59,814 nt of DNA, from contig JAJTFK010000010.1 in assembly GCA_021298655.1 (NCBI GenBank), positions 1 through 59,814 on the forward strand. Reading direction: 5' to 3'. A program made the translations under genes and the position numbers. Of the stretch, positions 27,947-36,722 are shown piece after piece; the stretch's first letter is position 1; the number at the start of each line of letters is the position of its first letter. Under the pieces are notes generated by a model. The model saw only the letters and a program-made list of their open reading frames with translations, was not told the DNA's origin and made no database searches. The DNA is from Cryomorphaceae bacterium. GTDB taxonomy: Bacteria > Bacteroidota > Bacteroidia > Flavobacteriales > Schleiferiaceae.

Positions 27947-29887
27947 TTATACCACGCGCTGCAATTCCGCCCTTAGGGCATTACGAAGCGTTTGAATTCG
28001 CATGAACTCGGCCAATTTGACCTCGCGCGCCTCCGGCTCGGTCAGCTGGGCAAGCTCGGCTACCGCCTCCCGAATTCGGTCCTCAAGTCGGTGCTCCTTG
28101 AAGCGCAGCAGGCACTCGTGCACGTGATTCGACAGCTGGTCCTCCACGGAGCCAATATAAATACTCTTTCGGGACCAATCCGCCAGCTGGTGCCGCTCGG
28201 TCAAGCACTCCGCCGCGGTTGCGGCCATTTCGGGATCCACATGGCGCACAAAATGTTCCGGTCCCAAAATCCGCTCTTCGGCGGACCAAATTCGCAGCAT
28301 TTCGGCATAAATGCGCTGGTAGGCATCGTGACCAAATGCCAGTTCGTCGGCACTTAAGTCATCCAAAATCAGGGCGGCCGCCGCATCTTCGTGTTCGCGA
28401 CCGTCGGGGCCAAGCCAGGTAATGCGGTCGCTGCCGTGCTGCAGGAGCACCCGAATTAGGGATTCCTCGACGGCCAGCGGGCGCGGAGCCTGCGGGCGCT
28501 GCACCTGCATTTCCGGCGGGGTCGGGTCTTCGTAGGGATCGCGGTCGGGACGGCGCTGGCTCGCGTTCTTCAGCTCGCTTCCGCGAATGCGCTCCATCTC
28601 GGCGTAGAGGCTGCGCTCCTCAATTCCCAGGCGCTGGGCGCTGTCCCTGAGGTACACTTCGCGCAAAATAGCATTGGGAATTTTGGCCACGGACTGCACC
28701 ACGTCGCGCACCACTTCGGCACGGCGAATGGGATCCTGAGCCTGACCCTCTTCGGTCAAAGCCTCCACCTTGAACTGCATGAAATCCACTTCATGTTCGC
28801 TGAGGTAGGCCGCTAGGGCCTCCGCGTCCATGCTGCGGGCCAGCGAGTCCGGGTCTTCGCCGGCCGGCAAGGGCACGGCACGCACGTACAGTCCTTCTTC
28901 GAGCAGCAAGTCAATTCCGCGAAACGAAGCGCGGATGCCCGCCTTGTCGCCGTCGTAAAGCAGCGTTACGTGCTCGGTCAAGCGCTTGACGAGGCGAATT
29001 TGTTCCAGGGTCAGGGCGGTTCCGCTCGACGAAACGACGTTGTGCACGCCCGCTTGGTGCATGCTGATCACGTCGGTGTAGCCCTCGACCAGGTACACCT
29101 TGTTGGCCCGACTTATCGCTTGCTTGGCCTGAAAGAGGCCATAAAGCACCTGAGACTTGTGGTAAATCTCGGACTCGGGGCTGTTCAAGTACTTTGCGGT
29201 CTTGGCGTCGCTGCGGAGCACACGGCCCCCAAAACCCACGACCCGTCCGCTCAGCGAATGAATGGGGAACATGGCCCGCCCCCAAAACCGATCGACGAGT
29301 CCACCGGTTTCGCGCTTGATGCACAGGCCAGTCGACTCGAGAAATTCTTCTTGGTAGCCCGCTTTTTTGGCCGCCTGCGCCAAGGTGTCGCGTCCCTCCA
29401 GGTGGTATCCCAACTCAAACTTGCGAAGGATTTCGTCGGTAAAACCCCGCTCCCGGAAGTAGGCTAAGCCCACGGCACGGCCGTGTTCCTCGTTCCACAT
29501 CCACTCGCTGAACTGCTTCAGCGCAAAAGCATTAACCGCAAACATGCTCTCGCGGCGATCCCGCACGGCGTCCTGTTCGGGCGAGGTTTCCTCTTCCTCT
29601 ACCTCAATCTGGTACTTTTTGGCGAGCCAGCGCAGGGCGTCGGGGTAGGAGAGCTGCTCGTGCTCCATCAAAAAGGTCACCACCGAACCGCCCTTGCCCG
29701 ACGAAAAGCACTTAAAAATGCCCTTTGACGGAACTACATAAAACGAGGGGGTCTTCTCCTGCGTGAAGGGGCTGAGGCCGCGAAAGCTGCCCCCGCTGCG
29801 CTTCAGGGTTACAAACTCACCCACGACTTCTTCGATGCGTGCGGCATCGAGAATACGGTCAACGGTTGCGGGTGAAATGAGTCCCAT
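27947..29887 (-). CDS. dnaG: DNA primase
   Basis: A 646-residue primase that makes RNA primers at the replication fork. The TOPRIM domain includes KVYLVEGYTDVISMHQAG and LLYDGDKAGIRASFRGIDL, with metal-binding acids. The N-terminal zinc-binding (CHC2) fold is recognisable in FRGLSPFTQEKTPSFYVVP, but the ligands are Ser39, Thr42, Cys60 and Ser63, so zinc cannot be bound in the usual way. The same loss is known in other Bacteroidetes. Follows the polyprenyl synthase gene by 20 nt. Confidence 0.95.
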   Translation of the reverse strand: MGLISPATVDRILDAARIEEVVGEFVTLKRSGGSFRGLSPFTQEKTPSFYVVPSKGIFKCFSSGKGGSVVTFLMEHEQLSYPDALRWLAKKYQIEVEEEETSPEQDAVRDRRESMFAVNAFALKQFSEWMWNEEHGRAVGLAYFRERGFTDEILRKFELGYHLEGRDTLAQAAKKAGYQEEFLESTGLCIKRETGGLVDRFWGRAMFPIHSLSGRVVGFGGRVLRSDAKTAKYLNSPESEIYHKSQVLYGLFQAKQAISRANKVYLVEGYTDVISMHQAGVHNVVSSSGTALTLEQIRLVKRLTEHVTLLYDGDKAGIRASFRGIDLLLEEGLYVRAVPLPAGEDPDSLARSMDAEALAAYLSEHEVDFMQFKVEALTEEGQAQDPIRRAEVVRDVVQSVAKIPNAILREVYLRDSAQRLGIEERSLYAEMERIRGSELKNASQRRPDRDPYEDPTPPEMQVQRPQAPRPLAVEESLIRVLLQHGSDRITWLGPDGREHEDAAAALILDDLSADELAFGHDAYQRIYAEMLRIWSAEERILGPEHFVRHVDPEMAATAAECLTERHQLADWSRKSIYIGSVEDQLSNHVHECLLRFKEHRLEDRIREAVAELAQLTEPEAREVKLAEFMRIQTLRNALRAELQRVV

Positions 29888-29894
29888 AGGACGA

Positions 29895-29902
29895 ATGAAG
29901 GT
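29895..29902 (-). promoter_or_regulatory. Possible -7 element for dnaG (TACCTTCA)
   Basis: Degenerate TAnnTTYG-like match in the 20-nt gap between the polyprenyl synthase and dnaG, 7 nt before the start. Weak. Confidence 0.25.
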
Positions 29903-29907
29903 AGGAA

Positions 29908-30870
29908 TTATTTGGCCCGCTGGCCAACGAAATCAACGAGAAGTTCCAGCGAACTGCGCGCCTCACCCGCAGGGAATTCCGCCAAAATACGGCGCGCCGA
30001 ATCCAGGTAGGCATCGCGGCGAAGCATGGCGTACTCCAATCCGCCCAGCCGAGCAACTTCCGTCATCAAGGTTCGGATGTGCTCGGGGTCGTTGGACTTG
30101 CGGCGCACAATGCGCATCAACTCCTTTTTTTGTGCGGAATCCGCACGGCGCAGCGCGTAAATAAGCGGCAAAGTCATTTTTTGTTCGCGCACATCGATAC
30201 CCGACGGCTTGCCGCTTTGGCCGTAGGCTTGGTAATCGAGCAGGTCGTCTTGAATTTGGAATCCCATACCCAGGGCATTGCCAAACTGGGCAGCCTGCTT
30301 GACCGCGGCCTCATCTGCCCCAACCGAAACCGCGCCCACGGCGCAGCACGAGGCCATGAGCGAAGCTGTTTTTTTCTCAATAATCTCGTAGTAAACGGAC
30401 TCATCGATGTCCAATCGGCGCGCCTTCTCGATTTGAAGGAGCTCCCCTTCGCTCATGGACCGAACGGCCGAACTCACGGCCTGAAGCAGGTCGTGATCCC
30501 CAGACTCCACCGCCAAAAGCAAAACCTTGGACAGCATGTAGTCGCCAACGAGCACGGCGATTTTGTTTTTCCAAAGCGCATTGATGGAGAACATTCCGCG
30601 CCGAACCGCCGACTCGTCCACGACGTCGTCGTGAACCAACGTAGCCGTGTGCATCAGCTCAACCAATGTTGCGCCGCGGAAGCTCCGCGGTCCAACGGTC
30701 CCAAAAGCCTTAGCCACCAGAAAAACCAGCGAAGGACGCAGCTGCTTGCCTTTCTGCCGCACCATGTAGCGCAGGATGAGGTCCAAAAGCGCCACCTTGG
30801 AGCGGAACGCCTCGGGGAAGTCCTTGTTGAATTGGGCCAATTCGGCGCGGATGGGGTCGCGAAAGTCCAT
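29908..30870 (-). CDS. Polyprenyl (octaprenyl/solanesyl-type) diphosphate synthase
   Basis: A 320-residue trans-prenyltransferase that builds the isoprenoid side chain of quinones, here most likely menaquinone. First aspartate-rich motif: LVHDDVVDESAVRRG near residue 80. Second: GFQIQDDLLDYQAYG near residue 205. Basic substrate-binding residues occur in GKQLRPSL. Product length cannot be read reliably. The TerB/DnaJ gene ends 2 nt upstream, so the two are co-transcribed. Confidence 0.92.
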   Translation of the reverse strand: MDFRDPIRAELAQFNKDFPEAFRSKVALLDLILRYMVRQKGKQLRPSLVFLVAKAFGTVGPRSFRGATLVELMHTATLVHDDVVDESAVRRGMFSINALWKNKIAVLVGDYMLSKVLLLAVESGDHDLLQAVSSAVRSMSEGELLQIEKARRLDIDESVYYEIIEKKTASLMASCCAVGAVSVGADEAAVKQAAQFGNALGMGFQIQDDLLDYQAYGQSGKPSGIDVREQKMTLPLIYALRRADSAQKKELMRIVRRKSNDPEHIRTLMTEVARLGGLEYAMLRRDAYLDSARRILAEFPAGEARSSLELLVDFVGQRAK

Positions 30871-30872
30871 AC

Positions 30873-31601
30873 CTACTTAATGCCGCGGGCGCCACAAAGT
30901 TCTTCGTAGGCCCCCTGAATTTGCCGAAATGTTGCTTCAGCTTCCTTAACTACGTCGTCGCCCATGCCCTGCAGCGCGTCAGGGTGGTACTTTTTCACCA
31001 ATTTTCGGTAGGCCGACTTGACCTCCGCATCGGTAGCCGAAGGCGATATGCCGAGTACTTCATAGGGGTCTCGCCGCTTCTCTGCGGGTCGGTGCAGCAA
31101 CTCCTGGCGGCTAAAATCGTGTTGGTTGAGGCCGAGGTACTGCGCAATCCGGGCAATCACCGCGCGTTCCGAAGGCTGCAGGCTTCCGTCGGCGTAGGCC
31201 AAGGCAAACAAAAATCCGACGATTTGAATTCGGCCCTGAAGGCTCATGTGGCTTCGAACTTCGGCACAAACCGACGTGAGCGCCGGCTGCTCCTGGACGA
31301 CCTTTTTGAAAAACGAAAACGCTTCGTTGGCGCGTTCTACGCCAAACCACTGCCGAAACTGATCCCGAACAAAGTTCAGCTCCCGATCGTCGACCTTCCC
31401 GTCGGCCTTGATTACCATCGACGCCAAAACGAGCAGCGACGCGTGAAAATCGCGCTCGGACGGAGATACCGCCGCACCGCGTTCGTCTCGGGTCCAAAAA
31501 TCGGTAAGTGCGTTTCCGACGGCTGCACCCAGAAGCGCCCCAAGGGGTCCGCCCAATGCCCAGCCCAGGCCCCCTCCAAGCCAAGTCGTCCAACGCTTCA
31601 T
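30873..31601 (-). CDS. TerB-like plus DnaJ-domain protein (DjlA-like)
   Basis: A 242-residue co-chaperone. A glycine/alanine-rich hydrophobic N-terminus ([20 protein letters not shown]) probably inserts in a membrane. A TerB-like helical domain follows (about 50-160; [39 protein letters not shown]). The C-terminal J domain ([20 protein letters not shown], with the HPD of [10 protein letters not shown]) would stimulate DnaK ATPase. This is the architecture of DjlA. A good promoter lies just upstream. Confidence 0.87.
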   Translation of the reverse strand: MKRWTTWLGGGLGWALGGPLGALLGAAVGNALTDFWTRDERGAAVSPSERDFHASLLVLASMVIKADGKVDDRELNFVRDQFRQWFGVERANEAFSFFKKVVQEQPALTSVCAEVRSHMSLQGRIQIVGFLFALAYADGSLQPSERAVIARIAQYLGLNQHDFSRQELLHRPAEKRRDPYEVLGISPSATDAEVKSAYRKLVKKYHPDALQGMGDDVVKEAEATFRQIQGAYEELCGARGIK

Positions 31602-31607
31602 GCGAAG

Positions 31608-31638
31608 CGAAGGTACGTTCGCGCGTTTAGGTGCTCAA
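31608..31638 (-). promoter_or_regulatory. Promoter of the TerB/DnaJ operon
   Basis: Minus-strand TTG (31638-31636), 20-nt spacer, TACCTTCG (31615-31608), 6 nt before the start codon. One of the few candidates here with both elements correctly spaced. Confidence 0.6.
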
Positions 31639-31788
31639 GTAGTACGCCAAAGTTCCCACGATACCCAGAATCACGACCAATACCACAATTTGGGTTGTGG
31701 TCGCTGCCTTGTCGTGTTCTTCTTCTTCGTGCCGGTGCCGCTGGCGGAGCTCATCCACGTCGCGACGGTTATCTTGTTCTCGGGCCAT
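31627..31788 (-). CDS. 53-residue single-pass membrane protein
   Basis: A short open frame from ATG 31788 to TAA 31627-31629. It begins [18 protein letters not shown], continues with a charged histidine/glutamate stretch ([15 protein letters not shown]), and ends with one hydrophobic helix ([18 protein letters not shown]). The charged head and tail anchor look like a genuine small membrane protein. Its end overlaps the -33 region of the TerB/DnaJ promoter. Function unknown. Confidence 0.6.
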   Translation of the reverse strand: MAREQDNRRDVDELRQRHRHEEEEHDKAATTTQIVVLVVILGIVGTLAYYLST

Positions 31789-31855
31789 GGTTTCCTGTGT
31801 TTTTGAACTACGTCAAGATACACAAATTCCTGAAATGCAGCGTTTAATGAAAATG

Positions 31856-31883
31856 AAAAATGCCTACACAGGGTAGGCATTTT
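31856..31883. terminator. Terminator after nrdA
   Basis: AAATGCCTAC and GTAGGCATTT form a perfect 10-bp stem with a short loop; on the minus strand it is followed by a T-rich stretch, 24 nt past the nrdA stop. It can act in both directions. Confidence 0.8.
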
Positions 31884-31906
31884 AGGCAATTAGTCCACAA
31901 ATCTGC

Positions 31907-34345
31907 TTACGACCCGCAGGCTTCGCAGGCTTCTGGATTATCCAAGGAACAGGCCACCGCCTCTTCCGCAGAATAAATTTTTACCTCAGGGGTATCCATC
32001 GCCGCGAGCGCTTCCTGCTGCTGCTTCAGCTGGTCCACTTCGCTAAATACCTCTTCGGCGGGCGCTGCCTCGTTGCGCTTCTTCACGGTGAACTTAATCG
32101 CCGCCGAAGCCGCCTTGGTGCGGAGGTAGTACATGCCCGTCTTGAGGCCCTTCTTCCAGGCGTAGAAGTGCATCGACGTGAGCTTGCCCATGTTGGGGGA
32201 TTCGACAAAGAGGTTGAGCGACTGGGACTGATCAATGAAGAGTCCACGGTCCGCAGCCATGTCAATGATGTCGCGCATCGAGAGCTCCCAAACCGTTTTG
32301 TACAGCTCCTTGATGTTGTCGGGAATGCCGTCGATGGCCTGAATCGAACCGTTGTTGGCCATAATGGCGTTCTTCAGGTCGTCGTTCCACAGTCCGAGCT
32401 TCACCAAATCGATCAGCAGGTGCTTGTTCACCACAATAAACTCGCCCGAAAGCACGCGGCGGGTGTACAGGTTGCTCGTGTAGGGCTCAAAGCACTCGTT
32501 GTTTCCGAGGATTTGCGAGGTCGAAGCCGTCGGCATCGGAGCTACCAGCAGTGAGTTGCGTACCCCGTGCTTCATGACCTCCTTGCGGAGCGCCTTCCAA
32601 TCCCAGCGCCCGCTGAGTTCGTCTTCGCTCACACCCCACAGGTTGAACTGGAACTGGCCCTCACTGATTGGCGAGCCCTTAAACGTTTCGTAGGCCCCGT
32701 CCTTCTTGGCCATATCGCAGGATGCGGTTACGGCGGCAAAGTAGATGGTTTCAAAAATATCCTTGTTCAGCTGGCGCGCTTCGGGAGACGTGAAGGGCAA
32801 GCGCAGCTTGATGAAGGCGTCCGCGAGACCCTGTACCCCCAAGCCCACCGGGCGGTGGCGCATGTTGGAATTGCGCGCCTCGGGAACCGGGTAGTAGTTC
32901 TGGTCGATGACGTCGTTCAGGTTGTGGGTCACCTTGTACACCACGTCGTAGAGCATTTGGTGATCGAATGCTCCGTTCTCAACGTACTTCGGCAGTGCGA
33001 TCGATGCCAGGTTGCAGACCGCAATCTCGTCGGGCGCCGTGTACTCCAGGATCTCGGTACAGAGGTTCGACGAACGAATTACCCCGAGGTTCTTTTGGTT
33101 GGACTTGGCGTTGGCCGCGTCCTTGTACAGCATGTAGGGGGTGCCGGTCTCAATTTGGCTTTCGAGAATCTTGGTCCAAAGCTCGCGGGCCTTAATCGTG
33201 CGGCGGCCTTTCCCTGCGCGCTCGTAGGCTTCGTACTTCTCCTTGAAGGCATCTCCGTAGGTGTCGTAGAGGCCGGGGCACTCGTTGGGGCACATCAGCG
33301 TCCACTCGGCGTCGGCTTCAACCCGTTCCATGAACAGGTCCGAAATCCACATGGCGTAGAACAAATCGCGGGCGCGAAGCTCTTCCTTGCCGGTGTTCTT
33401 CTTGAGGTCCAGAAAGTCAAAAATATCGGCGTGCCAGGTTTCGAGGTAGACCGCGAACGAGCCCTTGCGCTTGCCGCCGCCTTGGTCTACGTAGCGGGCC
33501 GTGTCGTTGAACACGCGCAGCAACGGAATCAGGCCGTTCGAGGTTCCGTTGGTACCGCGGATGTAGGATCCCGTGGCGCGCACGTTGTGGATGCTCAAGC
33601 CAATTCCTCCCGCACTCTGCGAAATTTTGGCGGTCTGCTTGAGCGTATCGTAGATGCCGTCGATGCTGTCGTCGGCCATTTGAAGCAAAAAGCAGCTCGA
33701 CATCTGCGGCTTGGGGGTTCCGGCATTAAACAGCGTCGGGGTTGCGTGGGTGTAGAGGCCGCGCGACATGCCGTCGTAGGTTTCAATGGCCGCCTGAATG
33801 TCGTCTTTGTGAATGCCCAGCGATACGCGCAGGAGCATCTGCTGGGGACGCTCGGCGATTCGGCCGTTCGTGCGCAGTAAGTACGAGCGCTCTAGGGTCT
33901 TGAATCCGAAGTAGTCGTAGCTGAAGTCTCGGTCGTAAATCACCGTCGAATCCAGGAGTTCCGAGTTTTTCTCGATGAGCTCCATCACGTCGTCGGCGAT
34001 GAGCGGGGCGGCCTGGTTCGTCTTGGGGTTGACGTACTGGTGCATGGCCCGCATCGTCTCGGTGAACGACTTGTTGGTGTTCTTGTGCAGGTTGCTCACG
34101 GCAATGCGGGCCGCGAGTTGCGCAAAGTCCGGGTGGCGAACCGTCATGGACGCGGCAACCTCGGCCGCGAGGCTATCCAACTCGCTCGTGGTCACGCCGT
34201 CGTAGAGGCCTTCGATCACGCGAAGGGCCACCGCGACAGGGTCTACCAGCGGACTGAGTCCGTAGCAGAGCTTCTGGATACGGGCCGTAATCTTATCGAA
34301 TTTAACGGCTTCCTTGCGGCCGTCGCGCTTGATAACGTGCATCAT
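31907..34345 (-). CDS. nrdA: Ribonucleoside-diphosphate reductase, class Ia alpha subunit
   Basis: An 812-residue catalytic subunit that reduces ribonucleoside diphosphates. It has an N-terminal ATP-cone ([20 protein letters not shown]) for allosteric control of overall activity. The active-site regions are [40 protein letters not shown], and [20 protein letters not shown]. The C-terminus carries the mobile redox pair (CEACGS). It follows nrdB by 12 nt on the same strand, so the order is nrdB then nrdA. Confidence 0.96.
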   Translation of the reverse strand: MMHVIKRDGRKEAVKFDKITARIQKLCYGLSPLVDPVAVALRVIEGLYDGVTTSELDSLAAEVAASMTVRHPDFAQLAARIAVSNLHKNTNKSFTETMRAMHQYVNPKTNQAAPLIADDVMELIEKNSELLDSTVIYDRDFSYDYFGFKTLERSYLLRTNGRIAERPQQMLLRVSLGIHKDDIQAAIETYDGMSRGLYTHATPTLFNAGTPKPQMSSCFLLQMADDSIDGIYDTLKQTAKISQSAGGIGLSIHNVRATGSYIRGTNGTSNGLIPLLRVFNDTARYVDQGGGKRKGSFAVYLETWHADIFDFLDLKKNTGKEELRARDLFYAMWISDLFMERVEADAEWTLMCPNECPGLYDTYGDAFKEKYEAYERAGKGRRTIKARELWTKILESQIETGTPYMLYKDAANAKSNQKNLGVIRSSNLCTEILEYTAPDEIAVCNLASIALPKYVENGAFDHQMLYDVVYKVTHNLNDVIDQNYYPVPEARNSNMRHRPVGLGVQGLADAFIKLRLPFTSPEARQLNKDIFETIYFAAVTASCDMAKKDGAYETFKGSPISEGQFQFNLWGVSEDELSGRWDWKALRKEVMKHGVRNSLLVAPMPTASTSQILGNNECFEPYTSNLYTRRVLSGEFIVVNKHLLIDLVKLGLWNDDLKNAIMANNGSIQAIDGIPDNIKELYKTVWELSMRDIIDMAADRGLFIDQSQSLNLFVESPNMGKLTSMHFYAWKKGLKTGMYYLRTKAASAAIKFTVKKRNEAAPAEEVFSEVDQLKQQQEALAAMDTPEVKIYSAEEAVACSLDNPEACEACGS

Positions 34346-34357
34346 GTTCGTGCTCGA

Positions 34358-35350
34358 CTAGAAATCAGAATCAAACGAGAACGCGTCGGCCTTGGACTCC
34401 ACTTCGGCACCCACGCCTGCTTTGCGGTAGTCCGAAACGCGCTTTTCAAAAAAGTTGGTTTTGCCTTCGAGCGAAATCATGTCCATGAAATCGAAGGGAT
34501 TTTCCTTGTTGTACACCTTTTCGCAGCCGAGTTCCGAAAGGAGGCGGTCGGCGACAAATTCAAGGTATTGGGCCATGAGTCGGCTGTTCATTCCGATCAA
34601 ATCCACCGGCAGGGACTCCGTAATGAATTCGCGCTCGATATCCAAGGCCTCCACAATGATCTGGGTGATGCGCTTTTTCGGCACCTTGTTGATTAAGTGG
34701 TGGTTGTGAAGGTGAACCGCGAAATCGCAGTGCATGCCCTCGTCGCGGCTGATAAGCTCGTTCGAGAAGGTAAGCCCCGGCATCAAGCCGCGCTTCTTCA
34801 TCCAGAAAATCGAACAGAACGCCCCGCTGAAGAAGATGCCCTCAACCGCCGCAAAGGCAATAAGGCGCTCGGCAAACGAAGGAGACTGAATCCAGCGAAG
34901 GGCCCAATCCGCCTTCTTTTTGATGGCTTCAAACGTATCAATCGCATTGAACAGTTGATGGCGCTCCTGCGGATCCTTCACGTAGGTGTCGATCAGCAGC
35001 GAATAGGTCTCGCTGTGGATGTTCTCCATCATGATCTGGAATCCGTAGAAAAACTTGGCCTCGGTGTACTGCACCTCGTTCACGAAGTTCTCGGCCAGAT
35101 TTTCGTTAACGATGCCGTCCGAAGCCGCGAAAAAGGCCAGGATGTGCTTGATGAAGTAGCGCTCGTCGTCGGTGAGCTTGTTCTCCCAATCGGTAACGTC
35201 CTGGTGCAGGTCAATCTCCTCCGCAGTCCAAAAACTTGCCTCGGCGCGCTTGTAGATTTCCCAGATGTCGTTGTGCTCAATGGGAAAGAGCACGAAGCGG
35301 TTTGGGTTCTCCTTGAGTATCGGCTCGTTAGTGTTGGTAGTGTTGCTCAT
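34358..35350 (-). CDS. nrdB: Ribonucleoside-diphosphate reductase, class Ia beta subunit
   Basis: A 330-residue radical-generating subunit. Metal ligands and the radical site appear in order: [29 protein letters not shown], then [15 protein letters not shown], where the tyrosine is the expected radical residue. [20 protein letters not shown] and [13 protein letters not shown] carry the later ligands. First gene of the nrdBA operon. The conserved tyrosine argues for class Ia rather than the tyrosine-free Ic type. Confidence 0.95.
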   Translation of the reverse strand: MSNTTNTNEPILKENPNRFVLFPIEHNDIWEIYKRAEASFWTAEEIDLHQDVTDWENKLTDDERYFIKHILAFFAASDGIVNENLAENFVNEVQYTEAKFFYGFQIMMENIHSETYSLLIDTYVKDPQERHQLFNAIDTFEAIKKKADWALRWIQSPSFAERLIAFAAVEGIFFSGAFCSIFWMKKRGLMPGLTFSNELISRDEGMHCDFAVHLHNHHLINKVPKKRITQIIVEALDIEREFITESLPVDLIGMNSRLMAQYLEFVADRLLSELGCEKVYNKENPFDFMDMISLEGKTNFFEKRVSDYRKAGVGAEVESKADAFSFDSDF

Positions 35351-35515
35351 CGTTCAAATTCTTTTTTCGTATCCTCTTGAATAACAAAACATTAGCATTT
35401 CGAAGCGAACGGGCTTACCGTGAGGGGCTGTTTTGCGCCTTACAAAAGTTTAAAACTCTTCCCTCGCACACAAGGGATAGATTTGAACATTATACCATAG
35501 TTTTCAACAAAGCCC
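35351..35515. other. Intergenic region upstream of nrdB
   Basis: 165 bp, comparatively AT-rich, between the DUF3109 stop and nrdB start, both on the minus strand. It must hold the nrdBA promoter. The best candidate on the minus strand is TTG followed about 18 nt later by TAAACTTTTG, an imperfect -7. TTTG also lies 4-5 nt before the nrdB ATG without the TA. I found no clear NrdR-box pair, no terminator with a T-run, and no plausible small gene. Confidence 0.4.
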
Positions 35516-36097
35516 CTAGGCCCTGCCGCGCTCCTGCTCGAGCGCCGCGTGGACGAGCTCTGCTTCTTCGTACCATGCTGATCCATAAGCTCTTATGAGC
35601 GGATCCTTCAGAAAACGAAAAACCGGAACCTTGAGCGCCTGGCCCAGGCTGCACGCGGGTTCGCAGACCGACCAGCGGTCGACATTCAGGGCGTCGTAGG
35701 CCCGGTACGATGTGACCCGAATGGGGTACAAATGGCAGGACAGGGGCTTCGGCCAATCCACCGCCCCGTCGCGGTAGGCGCGCTCGATGCCGCAGTACGC
35801 GGTTTCGCCCTCAAAAACCACGTACGCGCATTCCTTGCCGCCAACCAAGGGGGTAACCCATTCGCCGTCGGTATCGCGCACGTAGTTGCCCTGTTCGGCG
35901 AGCGCAGCCAAGCCTTCGGGCCGGAGGTAGGGCGCCACGGCCGGCCCAATACGGTCCAGCACCGCCAGCTCGTCGTCGCGCAGGGGCGCCCCGGCGTCGC
36001 CCGCCACGCAGCAGGCACCTTGGCACTTGCTGAGGTCGCACACAAAGGCCTGCGAAAAAACGTCGTCCGAGGCCAGGGTCGTTCCGATCGAGATCAT
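35516..36097 (-). CDS. DUF3109 family cysteine-rich protein
   Basis: A 193-residue protein of the YkgJ-like zinc/iron-chelating superfamily. Eight conserved-looking cysteines occur in VCDLSKCQGACCVAGD, GKECAYVVF, AYCGIERAY, LSCHLYPIRV and SVCEPACSLG. The arrangement is typical of DUF3109, common and chromosomally conserved in Bacteroidetes; it probably binds a metal or Fe-S cluster, but its function is unknown. Start at 36097, 4 nt after a TACTTTTG element. Divergent from marC. Confidence 0.85.
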   Translation of the reverse strand: MISIGTTLASDDVFSQAFVCDLSKCQGACCVAGDAGAPLRDDELAVLDRIGPAVAPYLRPEGLAALAEQGNYVRDTDGEWVTPLVGGKECAYVVFEGETAYCGIERAYRDGAVDWPKPLSCHLYPIRVTSYRAYDALNVDRWSVCEPACSLGQALKVPVFRFLKDPLIRAYGSAWYEEAELVHAALEQERGRA

Positions 36098-36101
36098 GCC
36101 G

Positions 36102-36109
36102 CAAAAGTA
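36102..36109 (-). promoter_or_regulatory. -7 element of DUF3109 gene (TACTTTTG)
   Basis: Minus-strand TAnnTTTG 4 nt before the start codon; predicts a leaderless transcript. Confidence 0.5.
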
Positions 36110-36130
36110 GCCGCTCCGCCGGCAGCACAC

Positions 36131-36138
36131 TACCTTTG
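36131..36138 (+). promoter_or_regulatory. -7 element of marC-glyS (TACCTTTG)
   Basis: Perfect TAnnTTTG, 7 nt before the GTG start at 36146 and supporting it. Only 21 bp separate it from the divergent DUF3109 element. Confidence 0.5.
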
Positions 36139-36145
36139 TGCCGTC

Positions 36146-36715
36146 GTGAATTTTTCGGAAATCCTCAGCGTTACCATGGTCCTGTTTGCGGTGATCGACA
36201 TCATCGGAAGCATTCCCGTGATTATTTCGCTGCGGAACCGCGTGGGCCACATTCAAAGCGAAAAAGCCACCGTAGCCGCCACGGCCATCATGATTCTTTT
36301 TCTCTTCGTTGGCGAAGGAATCCTTCAACTTTTTGGCGTGGACGTGGCCTCCTTTGCCGTGGCCGGTTCGCTGGTCCTGTTCTTCCTCGCCCTCGAAATG
36401 ATTTTGGGCGTTCGCATATACAAGGAGGCGGAACCCGAGTCCGCCAGCATCGTGCCCATTGCCTTTCCGCTGATTGCCGGAGCGGGCACCCTGACCACCC
36501 TGATTTCCATCCGTTCGGAGTACGAAACCGCCAACATCATCGCGGGCATACTGATCAACGCCGTGCTGGTATTTCTCGTGCTGAAAAACACGCACCACCT
36601 CGAGCGCTTTTTGGGCAAAAACGGCATCAACGTACTGCGCAAAGTATTTGGAATCATTTTATTAGCCATTTCGGTCAAGTTGTTTGCCACCAATTTGCCC
36701 ACCCTGTTATCCTAA
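36146..36715 (+). CDS. MarC family integral membrane protein
   Basis: A 189-residue protein with six membrane segments. It starts at GTG 36146 (NFSEILSVTMVLFAVIDIIG). MarC family signatures are VIDIIGSIPVIISLRNR and PIAFPLIAGAGTLTTLISIR. Despite the name, the family has not been shown to export drugs and has no proven function. The start choice rests on the TACCTTTG upstream and on the family's usual length. glyS follows 7 nt later. Confidence 0.87.
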   Translation: MNFSEILSVTMVLFAVIDIIGSIPVIISLRNRVGHIQSEKATVAATAIMILFLFVGEGILQLFGVDVASFAVAGSLVLFFLALEMILGVRIYKEAEPESASIVPIAFPLIAGAGTLTTLISIRSEYETANIIAGILINAVLVFLVLKNTHHLERFLGKNGINVLRKVFGIILLAISVKLFATNLPTLLS

Positions 36716-36722
36716 CTCCGCC

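Noticed and set aside
32567-33880. Plus-strand open frame (about 437 codons) opposite nrdA
   Set aside because: Antisense shadow of nrdA; valine/glycine/arginine-rich with no recognisable domain.
35488-35505. TATAAT-like -10 box on the minus strand upstream of nrdB
   Set aside because: The TTG is only 7-10 nt away, the wrong spacing for E. coli-type promoters, and this phylum uses TAnnTTTG.
35351-35515. NrdR-box pair upstream of nrdB
   Set aside because: I could not find two spaced copies of the consensus.
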